From: Alteromonas sp. M12
Lineage (GTDB): Bacteria; Pseudomonadota; Gammaproteobacteria; Enterobacterales; Alteromonadaceae
Direction: 5' to 3'
Length of the DNA: 64,000 nt
NCBI RefSeq assembly: GCF_037478005.1
Contig: NZ_CP144164.1
Span: forward strand, 2,914,001-2,978,000
The translations under genes were made by a program, and so were the position numbers. Shown here piece after piece: positions 1 to 9,680 of this stretch. How positions within the stretch are numbered: position 1 is the stretch's first letter; every line of letters begins with the position of its first letter. Under the pieces are notes generated by a model, which saw only the letters and a program-made list of their open reading frames with translations, did not search any database and had not been told where the DNA came from.

Positions 1-230
1 TCAATGCGGCTTGCATTCTTTTCTAATGTTTCAGCACTCAAAGGAACTTGTCCTTTCGCCATAGCGCCCATAATTCCAACGTTACTTTTAACTAATTGCA
101 ATATAGCTTGACGATATTCTATTGCATCACCGGCATGCTTTTCAGATTTAGCTGGCGTAACTGCGACTGATGCGAAACTTGCAGTTAACAATGTAATACC
201 TAACATCGCAGGAGCGATAATGTTTTTCAT
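1..230 (-). CDS. Cytochrome c' family protein, C-terminal part outside window
   Basis: Partial gene: the first 76 codons are present and the rest runs off the left edge. The product starts with a signal peptide (MKNIIAPAMLGITLLTASFA) and continues with EYRQAILQLVKSN, MGAMAKGQ and a LEKNA stretch, the pattern of the first helices of periplasmic cytochrome c'. The CxxCH haem site would be near the missing C terminus, so haem binding is not seen here. A GAGGTC ribosome site at 233-238 lies just upstream of the ATG. Family members are periplasmic mono-haem proteins that bind NO or CO or transfer electrons. It lies downstream of dnaJ on the same strand but behind a terminator, so it is probably transcribed separately. 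Confidence 0.8.
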   Translation of the reverse strand, partial: MKNIIAPAMLGITLLTASFASVAVTPAKSEKHAGDAIEYRQAILQLVKSNVGIMGAMAKGQVPLSAETLEKNASRI

Positions 231-406
231 ATTGACCTCGATTAAATGGATAGTTTTTGGATTCATAGACTTAGATTCGACGTACAAACAGCAATTTACA
301 TTGTTATATCATTAGAAATCAATAACTAATTAGTTAAACATTTATTTAAAATAAGCTGCTTACCATCAGTAACCACTTCGTAAATTAAAGCATAAATCTT
401 AGGTAT

Positions 407-436
407 AAAAAAAGACGCCATAAAAATGACGTCTTT
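407..436 (-). terminator. Intrinsic terminator after dnaJ
   Basis: Arms 411-421 and 426-436 pair over 11 positions with one mismatch and a 4-base loop. On the minus strand the hairpin is followed by a run of T (407-413 on plus are A). It lies 20 bases past the dnaJ stop codon. Confidence 0.8.
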
Positions 437-457
437 ATCATATCACTTATTTTTCAA

Positions 458-1597
458 TTAACTGGTTAAGTCATCGAAGAATTTCTTCACACCATCGAAA
501 AAACCTTTCTCTTTGGGACGGTATTTAGCTGCTTCGTCGCCTTTACCCATGGAATTATTTAATTCCTGCAACAATTCTTTTTGTTTGCTGTTCAGGTTCA
601 CCGGTGTTTCCACAACTACGCGGCACATCAAGTCACCAACACTACCGCTTCGTACCGACTTCACCCCTTTACCACGTAAACGGAAAAGCTTACCGGTTTG
701 CGTTTCAGGCGTGATTTTCAGCTTAACCTTGCCATCCAAAGTGGGCACTTCAATGTCACCACCAAGGGCTGCAACAGTAAAGCTTAGCGGCACTTCACAG
801 TACAGGTTATTGCTATCTCTGGTAAAGATATTGTGTTCACGAACATGCACCTGAACATATAAATCACCAGGAGGTGCACCGCTTTCTCCCGCTTCACCTT
901 CACCAGTTAAACGAATACGATCTCCGGTATCAACGCCCGCTGGTACTTTAACCGATAAGGTTTTCGTTTTCTCCGTGCGACCATGACCATGACATTCACG
1001 ACAAGGATCGGAAATAATTTGGCCACGACCAGAACAGGTAGGACAGGTTTGCTGCACAGCAAAAAAGCCCTGCCGCATTTGCACTTGTCCATTACCATGA
1101 CAGGTAGGGCAAGTCGTTGGTTTAGTGCCTTTTTTCGCACCAGTGCCATCACAAGGCTCACAGGCAACCAAGGTAGGTACTTTTATCTCGACACTCTTAC
1201 CGCGAACCGCTTCTTCAAGGCTAAGTTCCAAATTATATCGTAAGTCGGAACCTTGACGCGCTCTTGACTGACGCCCTCCACGGCCGCCGCCACCAAATAT
1301 ATCGCCGAATACATCACCAAAAATATCGCCAAAATCAGCGCCGCCACCGAAGCCAGCGCCACCTCGGTTAGGATCAACACCAGCGTGACCATACTGATCA
1401 TAAGCAGCACGTTTTTGCGAATCGGTTAGGATTTCGTGGGCCTCTTGCACCTCTTTAAATTTTTCTTCCATGCCTTTATCACCCTTGGTTCTATCAGGGT
1501 GAAATTTCATGGCGAGGCGTTTGTATGCCTTTTTAATTTCGCGCTCGTCAGCACTTTTGCTAACACCAAGCACTTCATAATAGTCTCGCTTCGACAT
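458..1597 (-). CDS. dnaJ: Chaperone protein DnaJ
   Basis: Hsp40 co-chaperone that delivers unfolded proteins to DnaK and stimulates its ATPase in the cytoplasm. The 379-residue length is close to E. coli DnaJ. Visible parts in order: J domain (1-70) with HPD at 33-35; a Gly/Phe-rich linker (about 75-115) containing [16 protein letters not shown]; four CxxCxGxG zinc repeats beginning [24 protein letters not shown] and CRECHGHG (about 145-205); and the C-terminal substrate-binding domains. It follows dnaK on the same strand after a 206-base gap holding a terminator-like hairpin and a second dyad. I found no sigma-32 promoter directly before it, so heat induction probably depends on read-through from dnaK or grpE. 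Confidence 0.98.
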   Translation of the reverse strand: MSKRDYYEVLGVSKSADEREIKKAYKRLAMKFHPDRTKGDKGMEEKFKEVQEAHEILTDSQKRAAYDQYGHAGVDPNRGGAGFGGGADFGDIFGDVFGDIFGGGGRGGRQSRARQGSDLRYNLELSLEEAVRGKSVEIKVPTLVACEPCDGTGAKKGTKPTTCPTCHGNGQVQMRQGFFAVQQTCPTCSGRGQIISDPCRECHGHGRTEKTKTLSVKVPAGVDTGDRIRLTGEGEAGESGAPPGDLYVQVHVREHNIFTRDSNNLYCEVPLSFTVAALGGDIEVPTLDGKVKLKITPETQTGKLFRLRGKGVKSVRSGSVGDLMCRVVVETPVNLNSKQKELLQELNNSMGKGDEAAKYRPKEKGFFDGVKKFFDDLTS

Positions 1598-1681
1598 ATC
1601 GCTTGTTTATCCTTTTTGATGACAAACACAATTTACCGTGTTTGAACTTGAGCAACGTTAGATGCCCTGTTAATTCGGGCT

Positions 1682-1727
1682 TTATCCCCTTGTCACCTAA
1701 ACGCGCTATTAAGTAACAAGGGGATAA
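1682..1727. repeat. Long dyad in the dnaK-dnaJ gap
   Basis: Inverted repeat: arm 1682-1696 (TTATCCCCTTGTCAC) pairs with 1713-1727 over 15 positions with one mismatch and a 16-base loop. There is no T run, so it is not a classic terminator. In the dnaKJ transcript it would form a stable hairpin in the dnaJ leader. It could be an mRNA processing or stability element, but this is inference. Confidence 0.6.
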
Positions 1728-1732
1728 CACTT

Positions 1733-1762
1733 AAAAGGCGCAGAAAGGTTATTTCTGCGCCT
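1733..1762 (-). terminator. Terminator-like hairpin after dnaK
   Basis: Perfect 11-bp stem (AGGCGCAGAAA, 1736-1746, with 1752-1762), 5-base loop, and a short T run on the minus strand (A at 1733-1736 on plus). It lies 41 bases past the dnaK stop and before dnaJ, so it should lower dnaJ transcription relative to dnaK. The plus-strand side also has a T run (1764-1768), so it could work in both directions. Confidence 0.75.
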
Positions 1763-1803
1763 ATTTTTATCAATTACCTGCCAATTACGACAGGTTAAGA
1801 CGC

Positions 1804-3732
1804 TTATTTCTTATCGTCTTTCACTTCTTCGAACTCAGCATCAACAACATCGTCTTCAGCTGTCGCATTTTCTGTTTGCGGTTGTTCTGCACCAGCAGCA
1901 GCGCCTTCAGCAGCAGCTTTAGCTTGAGCAATTTCCATCAACTTAGCAGAAGCTTGAATCAATTCTTGAGTCTTGGCTTCAATTTCCGCTTTGTCTTCAC
2001 TCTTAACAGCTGCTTCAAGTGCTTCAATTGCAGTTTCGATGGTTGCTTTGTCTTCCGCTGGTAAGTCGTCACCGGCTTCTTCAATTTGCTTTTTGGTACC
2101 GTGGATCATTGCATCAGCTTGATTACGTGTTTGTACCATTTCTTCAAATTTCGCATCAGCATCTTTATTTGCTTCTGCGTCAGCTACCATTTTTTCAACT
2201 TCAGATTCACTCAAACCAGAAGAAGCTTGGATAGTGATTTTCTGCTCTTTACCGGTATCTTTATCTTTGGCAGATACATGTAAAATACCATCAGCATCAA
2301 TATCGAAAGTTACTTCAATTTGAGGAGCGCCACGTTGTGCTGGACGAATACCTTCTAGGTTAAATTGACCTAGAGATTTATTGCCAGACGCTTGCTTACG
2401 CTCACCCTGTAATACGTGTACAGTTACAGCAGACTGATTATCTTCTGCAGTTGAGAAAGTCTGAGATTTCTTAGTAGGAATCGTAGAGTTTTTCTCAATC
2501 AATGCAGTCATAACACCGCCCATTGTTTCGATACCAAGAGACAATGGTGTAACATCTAGCAACAATACATCTGTAACATCACCGGCTAAAACACCACCTT
2601 GAATCGCAGCACCTGCGGCAACAGCTTCATCAGGGTTAACATCTTTACGCGGCTCTTTACCGAAGAATTCAGTTACATATTTTTGTACTAGTGGCATACG
2701 AGTCTGACCACCAACTAAAATAATGTCGTTGATATCGCTAACGGATAAATCAGCATCGGCCAAAGCCTGCTTCACTGGTTCAAGAGAAGCTTTTACCATA
2801 TCTTCAACCAATGACTCTAACTTAGCACGCGTTACTTTAATAGTAAGGTGCTTAGGACCAGACGCATCAGCAGTGATGTATGGCAAGTTAACTTCTGTTT
2901 GTTGTGCAGAAGATAATTCAATTTTAGCTTTTTCACCGGCTTCTTTTAGACGTTGCATTGCAAGTGGATCTTTACGTAAATCTACGCCTTGATCTTTCTT
3001 GAATTCGTCAACTAGGTAGTTGATTACACGGTTATCGAAATCTTCACCACCTAGGTGAGTATCACCGTTAGTCGCTAGTACTTCAAATGTGTGCTCGCCT
3101 TCAACTTCATCAATCTCAATGATTGAGATATCGAAAGTACCACCACCAAGGTCATAAACAGCAACGACGTTATCACCTTTTTTCTTGTCCATACCGTATG
3201 CTAGAGCAGCGGCAGTTGGCTCGTTGATGATACGTTTAACTTCTAGACCGGCAATTTTACCTGCATCTTTAGTTGCTTGACGTTGTGAATCATTAAAATA
3301 AGCAGGAACAGTGATAACCGCTTCGGTGACTTTTTCACCCAAGTAATCTTCTGCTGTCTTTTTCATTTTTTTCAGTACTTCAGCTGAGATTTGTGGCGGA
3401 GCCAATTTCTCACCCTTAACTTCAACCCATGCATCACCATTATCAGCTTTAGTGATAGTAAATGGCATGATGTCGATGTCACGTTGTACTTCTTTATCTT
3501 CCCAACGACGACCTATAAGACGCTTAATTGCGTATAAAGTGTTTTGTGGGTTAGTCACTGCTTGACGTTTAGCAGGTGCGCCTACCAAAGTTTCGCCGTC
3601 GTTACTGTATGCGATGATAGATGGCGTTGTGCGATCACCTTCCGCATTCTCAAGAATTTTAACTTTGTCGCCTTCTAAAACTGCGACACATGAATTTGTT
3701 GTACCTAAGTCGATACCAATGATCTTACCCAT
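1804..3732 (-). CDS. dnaK: Chaperone protein DnaK (Hsp70)
   Basis: ATP-driven cytoplasmic chaperone that works with DnaJ and GrpE in folding and in control of the heat-shock sigma factor. The 642-residue product starts with the Hsp70 signature [14 protein letters not shown]. It also has [17 protein letters not shown] and the phosphate-loop [13 protein letters not shown] in the nucleotide-binding domain (1-385), the interdomain linker [16 protein letters not shown], the beta-sandwich peptide-binding domain (390-505), a helical lid, and the C-terminal EEVKDDKK tail. GGAG at about 3740 precedes the ATG. A sigma-32-type promoter lies 43-72 bases upstream. grpE is upstream on the same strand, giving the order grpE-dnaK-dnaJ. 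Confidence 0.99.
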   Translation of the reverse strand: MGKIIGIDLGTTNSCVAVLEGDKVKILENAEGDRTTPSIIAYSNDGETLVGAPAKRQAVTNPQNTLYAIKRLIGRRWEDKEVQRDIDIMPFTITKADNGDAWVEVKGEKLAPPQISAEVLKKMKKTAEDYLGEKVTEAVITVPAYFNDSQRQATKDAGKIAGLEVKRIINEPTAAALAYGMDKKKGDNVVAVYDLGGGTFDISIIEIDEVEGEHTFEVLATNGDTHLGGEDFDNRVINYLVDEFKKDQGVDLRKDPLAMQRLKEAGEKAKIELSSAQQTEVNLPYITADASGPKHLTIKVTRAKLESLVEDMVKASLEPVKQALADADLSVSDINDIILVGGQTRMPLVQKYVTEFFGKEPRKDVNPDEAVAAGAAIQGGVLAGDVTDVLLLDVTPLSLGIETMGGVMTALIEKNSTIPTKKSQTFSTAEDNQSAVTVHVLQGERKQASGNKSLGQFNLEGIRPAQRGAPQIEVTFDIDADGILHVSAKDKDTGKEQKITIQASSGLSESEVEKMVADAEANKDADAKFEEMVQTRNQADAMIHGTKKQIEEAGDDLPAEDKATIETAIEALEAAVKSEDKAEIEAKTQELIQASAKLMEIAQAKAAAEGAAAGAEQPQTENATAEDDVVDAEFEEVKDDKK

Positions 3733-3775
3733 TAGCGTGTCTCCATTAAAAAATTATTAAAACTAAGTCTTATCA

Positions 3776-3804
3776 TTTGTGGGGTTATTCTGATTTTTTT
3801 CAAT
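3776..3804 (-). promoter_or_regulatory. Sigma-32 heat-shock promoter of dnaK
   Basis: Read on the minus strand: ATTGAAA (3804-3798), 13 bases, then CCCCACAAA (3784-3776). The known sigma-32 consensus is CTTGAAA, 11-16 bases, CCCCATnT. Spacing and both cores fit, with one mismatch in each box. Confidence 0.75.
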
Positions 3805-3835
3805 GTTAAATGTAAAAAAATCTCCACAAAAACTC

Positions 3836-4453
3836 TTATGCTTCGATGTCAACGCCACCTTCAGCGGCTCTAGAAACCATTACCATCGCAGGACGTAGCA
3901 ACCGACCGTTAATTTCATAGCCTTTTTGCATGACAGCCATCACCGTATTAGGAGGTAGCTCTGCATTTTCTTGCATCGACATTGCCTGATGCAATTCTGG
4001 ATTGAAGGGTTCACCCTGCGGGTCAATCACTTTCAAACCAAATTTTTCTACTGTGCTTACGAATGACTTAAGGGTGATATCCACACCTTCAATCATAGGT
4101 TTAAGCGATTCGTTATCCGGATCAGCCAACTGAATAGCTCGCTCCAAATTGTCTGCTACAGGTAAAAGCTCTCCTGCAAAACGCTCTAAAGCGAATTTAC
4201 GCGCTTTTTCTACTTCGCCTTCTGCGCGGCGACGAGCATTTTCCATTTCAGCTTTAGCGCGCAAAACCGAATCTCTTTGCTCGTTTACAGTCTTTTCTGC
4301 TTTAGCTAATGCTTCTTGTAACTTTGCAATTGTTTGTTCGGAATCACCGGCATCGGCATTTTCAGCCGCTTGCTCAACTTCAGCTTGTTCCGCTTGGTTG
4401 AATTCAGGTTGTTCCTGTTGATTATCATCTGTTGGCTGTTGCTCTTTGCTCAT
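3836..4453 (-). CDS. grpE: Nucleotide exchange factor GrpE
   Basis: Cytoplasmic dimeric factor that releases ADP from DnaK. The 205-residue product has an acidic, Gln/Glu-rich N terminus (1-45), a long coiled coil (about 45-100, including [40 protein letters not shown]) and a C-terminal beta domain with [33 protein letters not shown]. It is upstream of dnaK, separated by 103 bases that hold a second heat-shock promoter, so dnaK can be transcribed both with and without grpE. A sigma-32-type promoter lies 58-86 bases upstream of its ATG. Confidence 0.98.
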   Translation of the reverse strand: MSKEQQPTDDNQQEQPEFNQAEQAEVEQAAENADAGDSEQTIAKLQEALAKAEKTVNEQRDSVLRAKAEMENARRRAEGEVEKARKFALERFAGELLPVADNLERAIQLADPDNESLKPMIEGVDITLKSFVSTVEKFGLKVIDPQGEPFNPELHQAMSMQENAELPPNTVMAVMQKGYEINGRLLRPAMVMVSRAAEGGVDIEA

Positions 4454-4510
4454 GCCTTACTCCATCGCCTTTTTCACTTAACTTAATCGGATTAACTTCG
4501 AGTTGCGTTA

Positions 4511-4539
4511 TTAATGGGGTTTGTTTAAACGGCTTCAAG
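4511..4539 (-). promoter_or_regulatory. Sigma-32 heat-shock promoter of grpE
   Basis: Read on the minus strand: CTTGAAG (4539-4533), a 13-base spacer, then CCCCATTAA (4519-4511). This is one base from the -35 consensus with a full CCCCAT core, and the spacer equals that of the dnaK promoter. Confidence 0.85.
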
Positions 4540-4680
4540 GGCAAAGACCCCAGTTTTTTTAATGAAATAGAAAAAACATTTCCAATTGGAATTAAAAGCA
4601 ATCGGTTTTATAGTGAGTTTGGCTGAAAAAACTAATTAAATTTCAACTAATAGCCGCTGCAAAAGGATATGTACTAATCC

Positions 4681-7600
4681 ATGTTTAGCCTTGTTTCCAT
4701 GTCGACTGTCATCTTCATGTATTTGATCGCCTTGTTTTTGGTTGGTTATTTGGGCGATAAATATTTACGGCAGGGACGACAACATCCGATAATTTATAGT
4801 TTAGCCTTGGGCGTTCACTGCTCATCATGGGCGTTTTTTGGTACAACAACCCAAGCAACACAATACGGATGGGCGTTTGTACCAACTTATTTAGGCATTA
4901 TATTAGTGATGCTTTTTGGTTTTGGTGCGTTACAGAAAATAGCAGAAATATGCCAACGGAATAATATTAGTTCACTTGCCGATTTTATTGGTATGCAATA
5001 CAACAGCGCAAATTTGCTAGCCGCAACAGTGTCGTTACTGTGTTTTATTGGTGTGGTGCCCTACGTGGCTTTGCAGCTCGATTCGGTAGTTGACAGCTTG
5101 ACACTATTAACTAATGAATCATCCACCAGTATGGGATTGTATGTCGCAATAGTGCTTGCCATATTAGCTATTTTTTTAGGGGCTCGCTCGTTTGACTTAA
5201 CCGATAAAAAGCCCGGATTAATGCTAACCGTGGCGTTTGCCTCATCTTTGAAACTTATTGCTCTGAGTTTTGTTGGAATTTTCGTTTGTTATGAGTTATT
5301 TAACGGCGTATTCGACTTAATGGGTAAAGCTCAGTTATCGACTGAAGCCCAACAGGTTTTACATACCAACTCAGGGGGTTGGGTGTATGTCAGTCATGTT
5401 CTATTAGGCATATGCGCGATGTTTTGTCTGCCGAGGCAATTTCATGTGAACTTTGTGGAATACAAATCAAAAAATGAGCTCAATACTGCCAGGTGGTTAT
5501 TCCCATTGTTTTTAGTGGGGATGGGATTGTTTGTAATGCCTATCGGCCTAGCAGGCCACATAATTTTTGATCAACAAGATATTTCCACAGATATCTATGC
5601 GCTGGCACTGCCACTGAATTCAAATAGCGCGATTACAACATTGGTGAGTTTTATTGGCGGGTTAGCCGCCGCAACCAGTATGGTGGTCGTAGCCACCTTA
5701 GCTGTTGGGATAATGATTTCTAACAACCTAATTACGCCTGCTTGGGTCAAATTCAAATTAATTAATCACAAACAGAATAATTTAAGTCCCGCCATCATTT
5801 TGTTTATTCGACGGCTAACTATCGCTTCGGTATTAGCCGTCTCCTACTTTTATCATAAAGATGTGAGTTCAGGCTCCCCGCTGGTCAACAGCGGCATAAT
5901 TGCCATGGCACTATTGGCGCAAACATTTCCGTTGATGATTCTGAGCCTTTATTGGCAAAAATCGAGTAAATTAGCTGCCTATGTTGGGCTTTTAGTTGGC
6001 GCTGCAGGTTGGTTTTATTGGTTGCTTTGGCCCAGTATTACCTCAAGTTACTATTTTGATCCTACGCCAACAGATTTGGAATTAGGACGAGGATTTATAT
6101 TTAGTTTATTAGCCAATGGCATTTGCTTTGGGCTGATCACTTGGTTTTTCCCCTCTGCCCCACAGAGTCAACAAAATAGTCCTAAGAATAGTTTCCCACA
6201 GAAACAACCGATTAAATTGTCTAAGTTACTAGCACTGACACAAAATGTGCTCAATCAAGATGAACTTGATGGAATCAAAAATAAACTAGGTGATGCGGCA
6301 CAAAGCAGTTATGCCAGTATCAATATTGTCGAATCGGTGGAAAGTATGTTGGCGGCCAAAATAGGCGGCGCAAGTTCAAGAATATTAATTTCAGCCATAG
6401 CAGAAAAAGATGAAGTTCCTCTGACAGAATTAGTCGAATGGGTGGAAGAAGCCGCGCAAACCTTTCAATTTAATCACGAGATTCTACAATCCAGTGTTGA
6501 GCATATCCAGCAAGGTATCAGTGTTATCGACCCAGATCTGAAATTGATAGCGTGGAATCAACGATATATACAAATGTTCGACTACCCTGAAGGTTACATA
6601 CATGCCGGTATCTCAATGCGCAAAATTCTGGCGTTTAATGCCCAGCGGGGATTGTTTGGTAGTTTAGACAATCCGCAGCAGGAAATAGACAAAAGGATCG
6701 AATATATTAAACAAGGCAGTATTTATAAATATGTTCGTAAACAACCCAATGGTCAGGTGATTGAACTCAATGGTGGCCCACTTCCTGGAGGTGGATTTGT
6801 TACCACCTACAGCGATATTACAGAATATATGGAAATTCAACAGCAATTAGAATTAGCCAAATCGCAATTGGAAAAGCGAGTGGATCTGCGCACTGAAGAA
6901 CTGAAACATTCCAATCTAGCGTTAACCAAAGCCAAGCTGCTTGCCGAAAGAGCAAATGAAAGTAAAACGAAGTTCTTAGCTGCTGCAGGACATGACTTAA
7001 TGCAACCTTTCAATGCGGCAAGTTTATTTGGTGAGCTAATACAGCAAAAATCTAACGAACCGGAAATAAAACTATTAAGCCAATCATTAAATGATTCTAT
7101 TAACAATGCAGAAGAGCTACTTTCATTGCTTTTAGACATGACAAAACTAGAATCTGGGGTACTTGAATCCCATATTCAAGAGTTCCCCATTGATGATGTT
7201 TTATCGCCTTTATTCAACGATTTTAATCTGATCGCACAACGAAAAAACTTGAATTTGATTTACGTGCACAGCAGCGCTGTTGTAATTTCAGATAAAAAAC
7301 TACTTAAGCGTATTATTCAAAACCTATTATCTAACGCAATCCGATATACCCAAGCGGGAAAAATTCTGATCGGATGCCGTCGCAGCAAAAACCAGATTAA
7401 AGTGTGCGTATTGGACACCGGACCAGGTATTTCCAGCACTGACCAAGGTTATATTTTTGAAGAATTTAAACAGTTAGATAAAACCAATATTCAGCAAGGC
7501 TTAGGGTTAGGACTGACAATAGTCGATCGTATTTCGTCACTGCTGAATCACCCTATTCAACTGCAATCGCAGATTGGCAGAGGCAGTAACTTTTCTGTCT

Positions 7601-8043
7601 CTTTACCACTTAGCAAACAACGAAAAAGCCGAGTTAAATCTACCGATACTGGGTTGGCAAAAACCGAGATTTTGCATGGTAGAACCGTATTGTTGGCCGA
7701 AAACGATCCGCAAACTCGCGAGGCTGTCGTTCAGTTATTAGAGAGCTGGGAAGCTAACGTCGTCAGTGTTGAGAGCCTAGAGGATGTTGAAAAAATAGAG
7801 CAAAACATAGACCTCATGCTGTTAGATTTTCACTTAGATAACCAGTTAACAGGGTTAGACATCGCCAACAGCCTTAGGAATAAACTGCAATACAATATCC
7901 CAGGCATCCTAAACTCTTCCGATCGCAGTGACATTATGCGAGAAAATGCGCAAAAAGCGGACCTTATGTTTTTACCTAAACCCCTAAAAAGTGCCGCGTT
8001 AAAACGAATGTTACGAAAAATTGGCTGGGCTAAAATCGAATAA
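4681..8043 (+). CDS. SSS-family hybrid sensor histidine kinase, CrbS-like
   Basis: Large inner-membrane sensor kinase (1120 residues). Residues 1-500 are about 13 membrane segments of sodium:solute-symporter type (for example SWAFFGTTTQATQYGWAFVPTYLG). A PAS domain follows (about 605-715, GISVIDPDLKLIAWNQRY), then a coiled coil and a HisKA domain with phospho-acceptor His771 (AAAGHDLMQPFNAASLF). The HATPase domain has NLLSNAIRYT, DTGPGIS and GLGLGLTIV, and a C-terminal receiver domain has Asp1049 (LMLLDFHLD). This order matches the CrbS/NahK type. In Vibrio and Pseudomonas, CrbS with the LuxR-type CrbR controls acetyl-CoA synthetase. A LuxR-type regulator lies 1.6 kb away on the other strand. 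That they are partners is inference. Confidence 0.88.
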   Translation: MFSLVSMSTVIFMYLIALFLVGYLGDKYLRQGRQHPIIYSLALGVHCSSWAFFGTTTQATQYGWAFVPTYLGIILVMLFGFGALQKIAEICQRNNISSLADFIGMQYNSANLLAATVSLLCFIGVVPYVALQLDSVVDSLTLLTNESSTSMGLYVAIVLAILAIFLGARSFDLTDKKPGLMLTVAFASSLKLIALSFVGIFVCYELFNGVFDLMGKAQLSTEAQQVLHTNSGGWVYVSHVLLGICAMFCLPRQFHVNFVEYKSKNELNTARWLFPLFLVGMGLFVMPIGLAGHIIFDQQDISTDIYALALPLNSNSAITTLVSFIGGLAAATSMVVVATLAVGIMISNNLITPAWVKFKLINHKQNNLSPAIILFIRRLTIASVLAVSYFYHKDVSSGSPLVNSGIIAMALLAQTFPLMILSLYWQKSSKLAAYVGLLVGAAGWFYWLLWPSITSSYYFDPTPTDLELGRGFIFSLLANGICFGLITWFFPSAPQSQQNSPKNSFPQKQPIKLSKLLALTQNVLNQDELDGIKNKLGDAAQSSYASINIVESVESMLAAKIGGASSRILISAIAEKDEVPLTELVEWVEEAAQTFQFNHEILQSSVEHIQQGISVIDPDLKLIAWNQRYIQMFDYPEGYIHAGISMRKILAFNAQRGLFGSLDNPQQEIDKRIEYIKQGSIYKYVRKQPNGQVIELNGGPLPGGGFVTTYSDITEYMEIQQQLELAKSQLEKRVDLRTEELKHSNLALTKAKLLAERANESKTKFLAAAGHDLMQPFNAASLFGELIQQKSNEPEIKLLSQSLNDSINNAEELLSLLLDMTKLESGVLESHIQEFPIDDVLSPLFNDFNLIAQRKNLNLIYVHSSAVVISDKKLLKRIIQNLLSNAIRYTQAGKILIGCRRSKNQIKVCVLDTGPGISSTDQGYIFEEFKQLDKTNIQQGLGLGLTIVDRISSLLNHPIQLQSQIGRGSNFSVSLPLSKQRKSRVKSTDTGLAKTEILHGRTVLLAENDPQTREAVVQLLESWEANVVSVESLEDVEKIEQNIDLMLLDFHLDNQLTGLDIANSLRNKLQYNIPGILNSSDRSDIMRENAQKADLMFLPKPLKSAALKRMLRKIGWAKIE

Positions 8044-8100
8044 AATAACTTGATTTAGTCCTTGCCTAATCTGACATTTTTTAAATACGATTTAGTCAAG

Positions 8101-8117
8101 AACTGACTGTCCCCAAA
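8101..8117. repeat. Short element resembling 9057-9073
   Basis: AACTGACTGTCCCCAAA. Twelve of 17 positions match AAGTGCCAGACCCCGAA at 9057-9073 in the same orientation. The pair brackets the orphan membrane gene. Similar CTGTCCCC strings are found beside REP-associated transposase remnants in marine gammaproteobacteria; that link is from memory and unproven here. Confidence 0.3.
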
Positions 8118-8270
8118 GAGCGAATAGTAGGCACAGGGCTGATCAGTTGTGGTGATCTGCTAAAGACAAGAAGCGGCCGTTCATAGAAACCTAATTTGAC
8201 GTAAGTTTTATTACTTTCTGAACGAGAGAGTTTCTCTCCAGATCATATTGTCATCCACGATCAGATCACC

Positions 8271-8819
8271 TTAAGTCACAGCCGTTTCGCCCTTTTTGAA
8301 GCGCAGCAACAGAGGTTTAATGCACTTGTGAGACAACAACGAAAGAGGGGCAAACATCAATACACCGACAAATGGGATAGCAGGACCAAACACAAATGTT
8401 GAGCCAATAACATGCCCAAGAATACATTCCATTCTGTAAAGCGGTAAAAATAAAGCTGAAATTATAACACCTAGAGCCAGGTACATTGTTACGTTCGGAA
8501 GGCCAATAACAAAGACGATTGATTGAACTGTGCTTACCAGCAGCATGCCAAAGAATCCTAGTAATACAGACCAGGGAAGTGTTTTTGCGTCCGGCTTAGT
8601 AGATATTCTTTTTTTGATTGCTGTAGAGGATAGCAACACAAGAAGAGGCAAAATCAAAAGTCCCCACCAATTCGACAATCCAGGGAGATCAGCCCGCATG
8701 AAAAGATAATGAGTAACTACGCCGCCATTAAAGTATTCCCATGTTAAATGACACACTGCGAAAAGTACTACTGCCAGTAACATGCCATTTCTTATTTTAT
8801 TAAATTGCTTCTCTTCCAT
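8271..8819 (-). CDS. Hypothetical multi-pass membrane protein
   Basis: I do not recognise the family. The 182-residue product has about five hydrophobic segments: 13-30 (LLAVVLFAVCHLTWEYF), about 50-65 (WGLLILPLLVLLSS), about 82-107 (WSVLLGFFGMLLVSTVQSIVFVIGL), about 112-128 and about 140-165, with a basic C terminus (LLLRFKKGETAVT). It is probably an inner-membrane protein. It has no close neighbour on its strand and is flanked by 227 and 415 bases of poor-coding DNA, between a sensor kinase and genes it does not obviously serve. This suggests a recent insertion or an unlinked accessory gene. Confidence 0.6.
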   Translation of the reverse strand: MEEKQFNKIRNGMLLAVVLFAVCHLTWEYFNGGVVTHYLFMRADLPGLSNWWGLLILPLLVLLSSTAIKKRISTKPDAKTLPWSVLLGFFGMLLVSTVQSIVFVIGLPNVTMYLALGVIISALFLPLYRMECILGHVIGSTFVFGPAIPFVGVLMFAPLSLLSHKCIKPLLLRFKKGETAVT

Positions 8820-9234
8820 TTCATTTTTTCTCTCAATCGGTCACAGAATGTGATAGAGGCTGCAATCGCCGCACCATAAATAAAAACAAATAAAATCAAT
8901 TAATTACAACAAAGGTATGTTTCCAGCGCTGTACGTTTACTCAGATATTAGCGTTATTGACCAATTTGACGCATTTAAGTACCAACATTGTTCGCACGAT
9001 TTGCTACCTATCATATTGAATGTCTGATGGTCCGGAATACGTACATTGCTGCTGTTAAGTGCCAGACCCCGAACTGCAGCCTTTGGCACATTCCTGACTG
9101 CTAGATTAAGTCTTAAGCATTTGACCATAAACACCAGATCGAGTCTTAGCAACTACAAATAACTTATTTTAGGAAGATATTCTGCCCCGATCCCCCATTT
9201 GGTTAACCTTGGCTAGTGCCTATTAGCAAATGAT
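8820..9234. other. 415-base stretch without a supported gene
   Basis: No convincing gene, RNA or terminator. The only sizeable open frame (8937-9152, minus, 71 codons) has no ribosome site, an unusual composition and no recognisable domain. The stretch holds the CCCC-containing element at 9057-9073 and may be eroded sequence. Confidence 0.5.
9057..9073. repeat. Short element resembling 8101-8117
   Basis: AAGTGCCAGACCCCGAA, same orientation as the 8101-8117 copy and 12/17 identical. See that entry for interpretation. Confidence 0.3.
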
Positions 9235-9609
9235 TCAGTTGATTACCTGTTGATGTAAACCAAGTTCTTGTTGTTTTGCTTTACTTAACCCTTGCGAGAC
9301 TAAGCGATAAGATTCAATTAGGTAATACTCTAACTCTTCGTTACTGTGTGAGTCGGATTCAATTTGTTGAATCCACTTCATACCTCGATTGGCGAAATAA
9401 GGGGCTGGAATGTATCCTTGCCGTTCGCACAAAAAATAATAGTTTTGTTCAGAAGTTTTGAAGGTAAACGCAGGTTTTTTATCTTTACTCCAGCCACCAA
9501 TAGCAAATACTTTTCCGCCAACTTTCCACACATGTGAATTGCCCCATTGCATAACATAGGTCGTTGCTTTGAGTGCGCCACAAAAATGATTAAACTCGTC
9601 GTAATTCAT
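9235..9609 (-). CDS. MmcQ/YjbR family protein
   Basis: Small cytoplasmic protein (124 residues) of the MmcQ/YjbR family, whose fold resembles the double-wing DNA-binding domain; its cellular role is not settled. Family marks are the N-terminal FNHFCGALKATTY, then VWKVGGKVFAIGGW, LCERQGYIPAPYFANRGMKWIQ (the family's P...W core) and a C-terminal helical SYRLVSQGLSKAKQQELGL. Length is normal. It lies 71 bases after the response-regulator gene on the same strand and could be co-transcribed with it, but no functional link is known. Confidence 0.85.
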   Translation of the reverse strand: MNYDEFNHFCGALKATTYVMQWGNSHVWKVGGKVFAIGGWSKDKKPAFTFKTSEQNYYFLCERQGYIPAPYFANRGMKWIQQIESDSHSNEELEYYLIESYRLVSQGLSKAKQQELGLHQQVIN

Positions 9610-9680
9610 ATTGATTGTTTAGGTTCACCGTTTAAAATAATGCTCAACAGCCAGTTAATCTTCGGCAATCAAAGAAAATA

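Noticed and set aside
1598..1680. Sigma-32 promoter for dnaJ
   Set aside because: No CCCC-type -10 box with a TTGAAA box at 11-16 bases was found on the minus strand.
8937..9152. 71-codon open frame on the minus strand
   Set aside because: No ribosome site, no recognisable domain, odd composition, and it spans the short repeat-like element; probably a chance frame.
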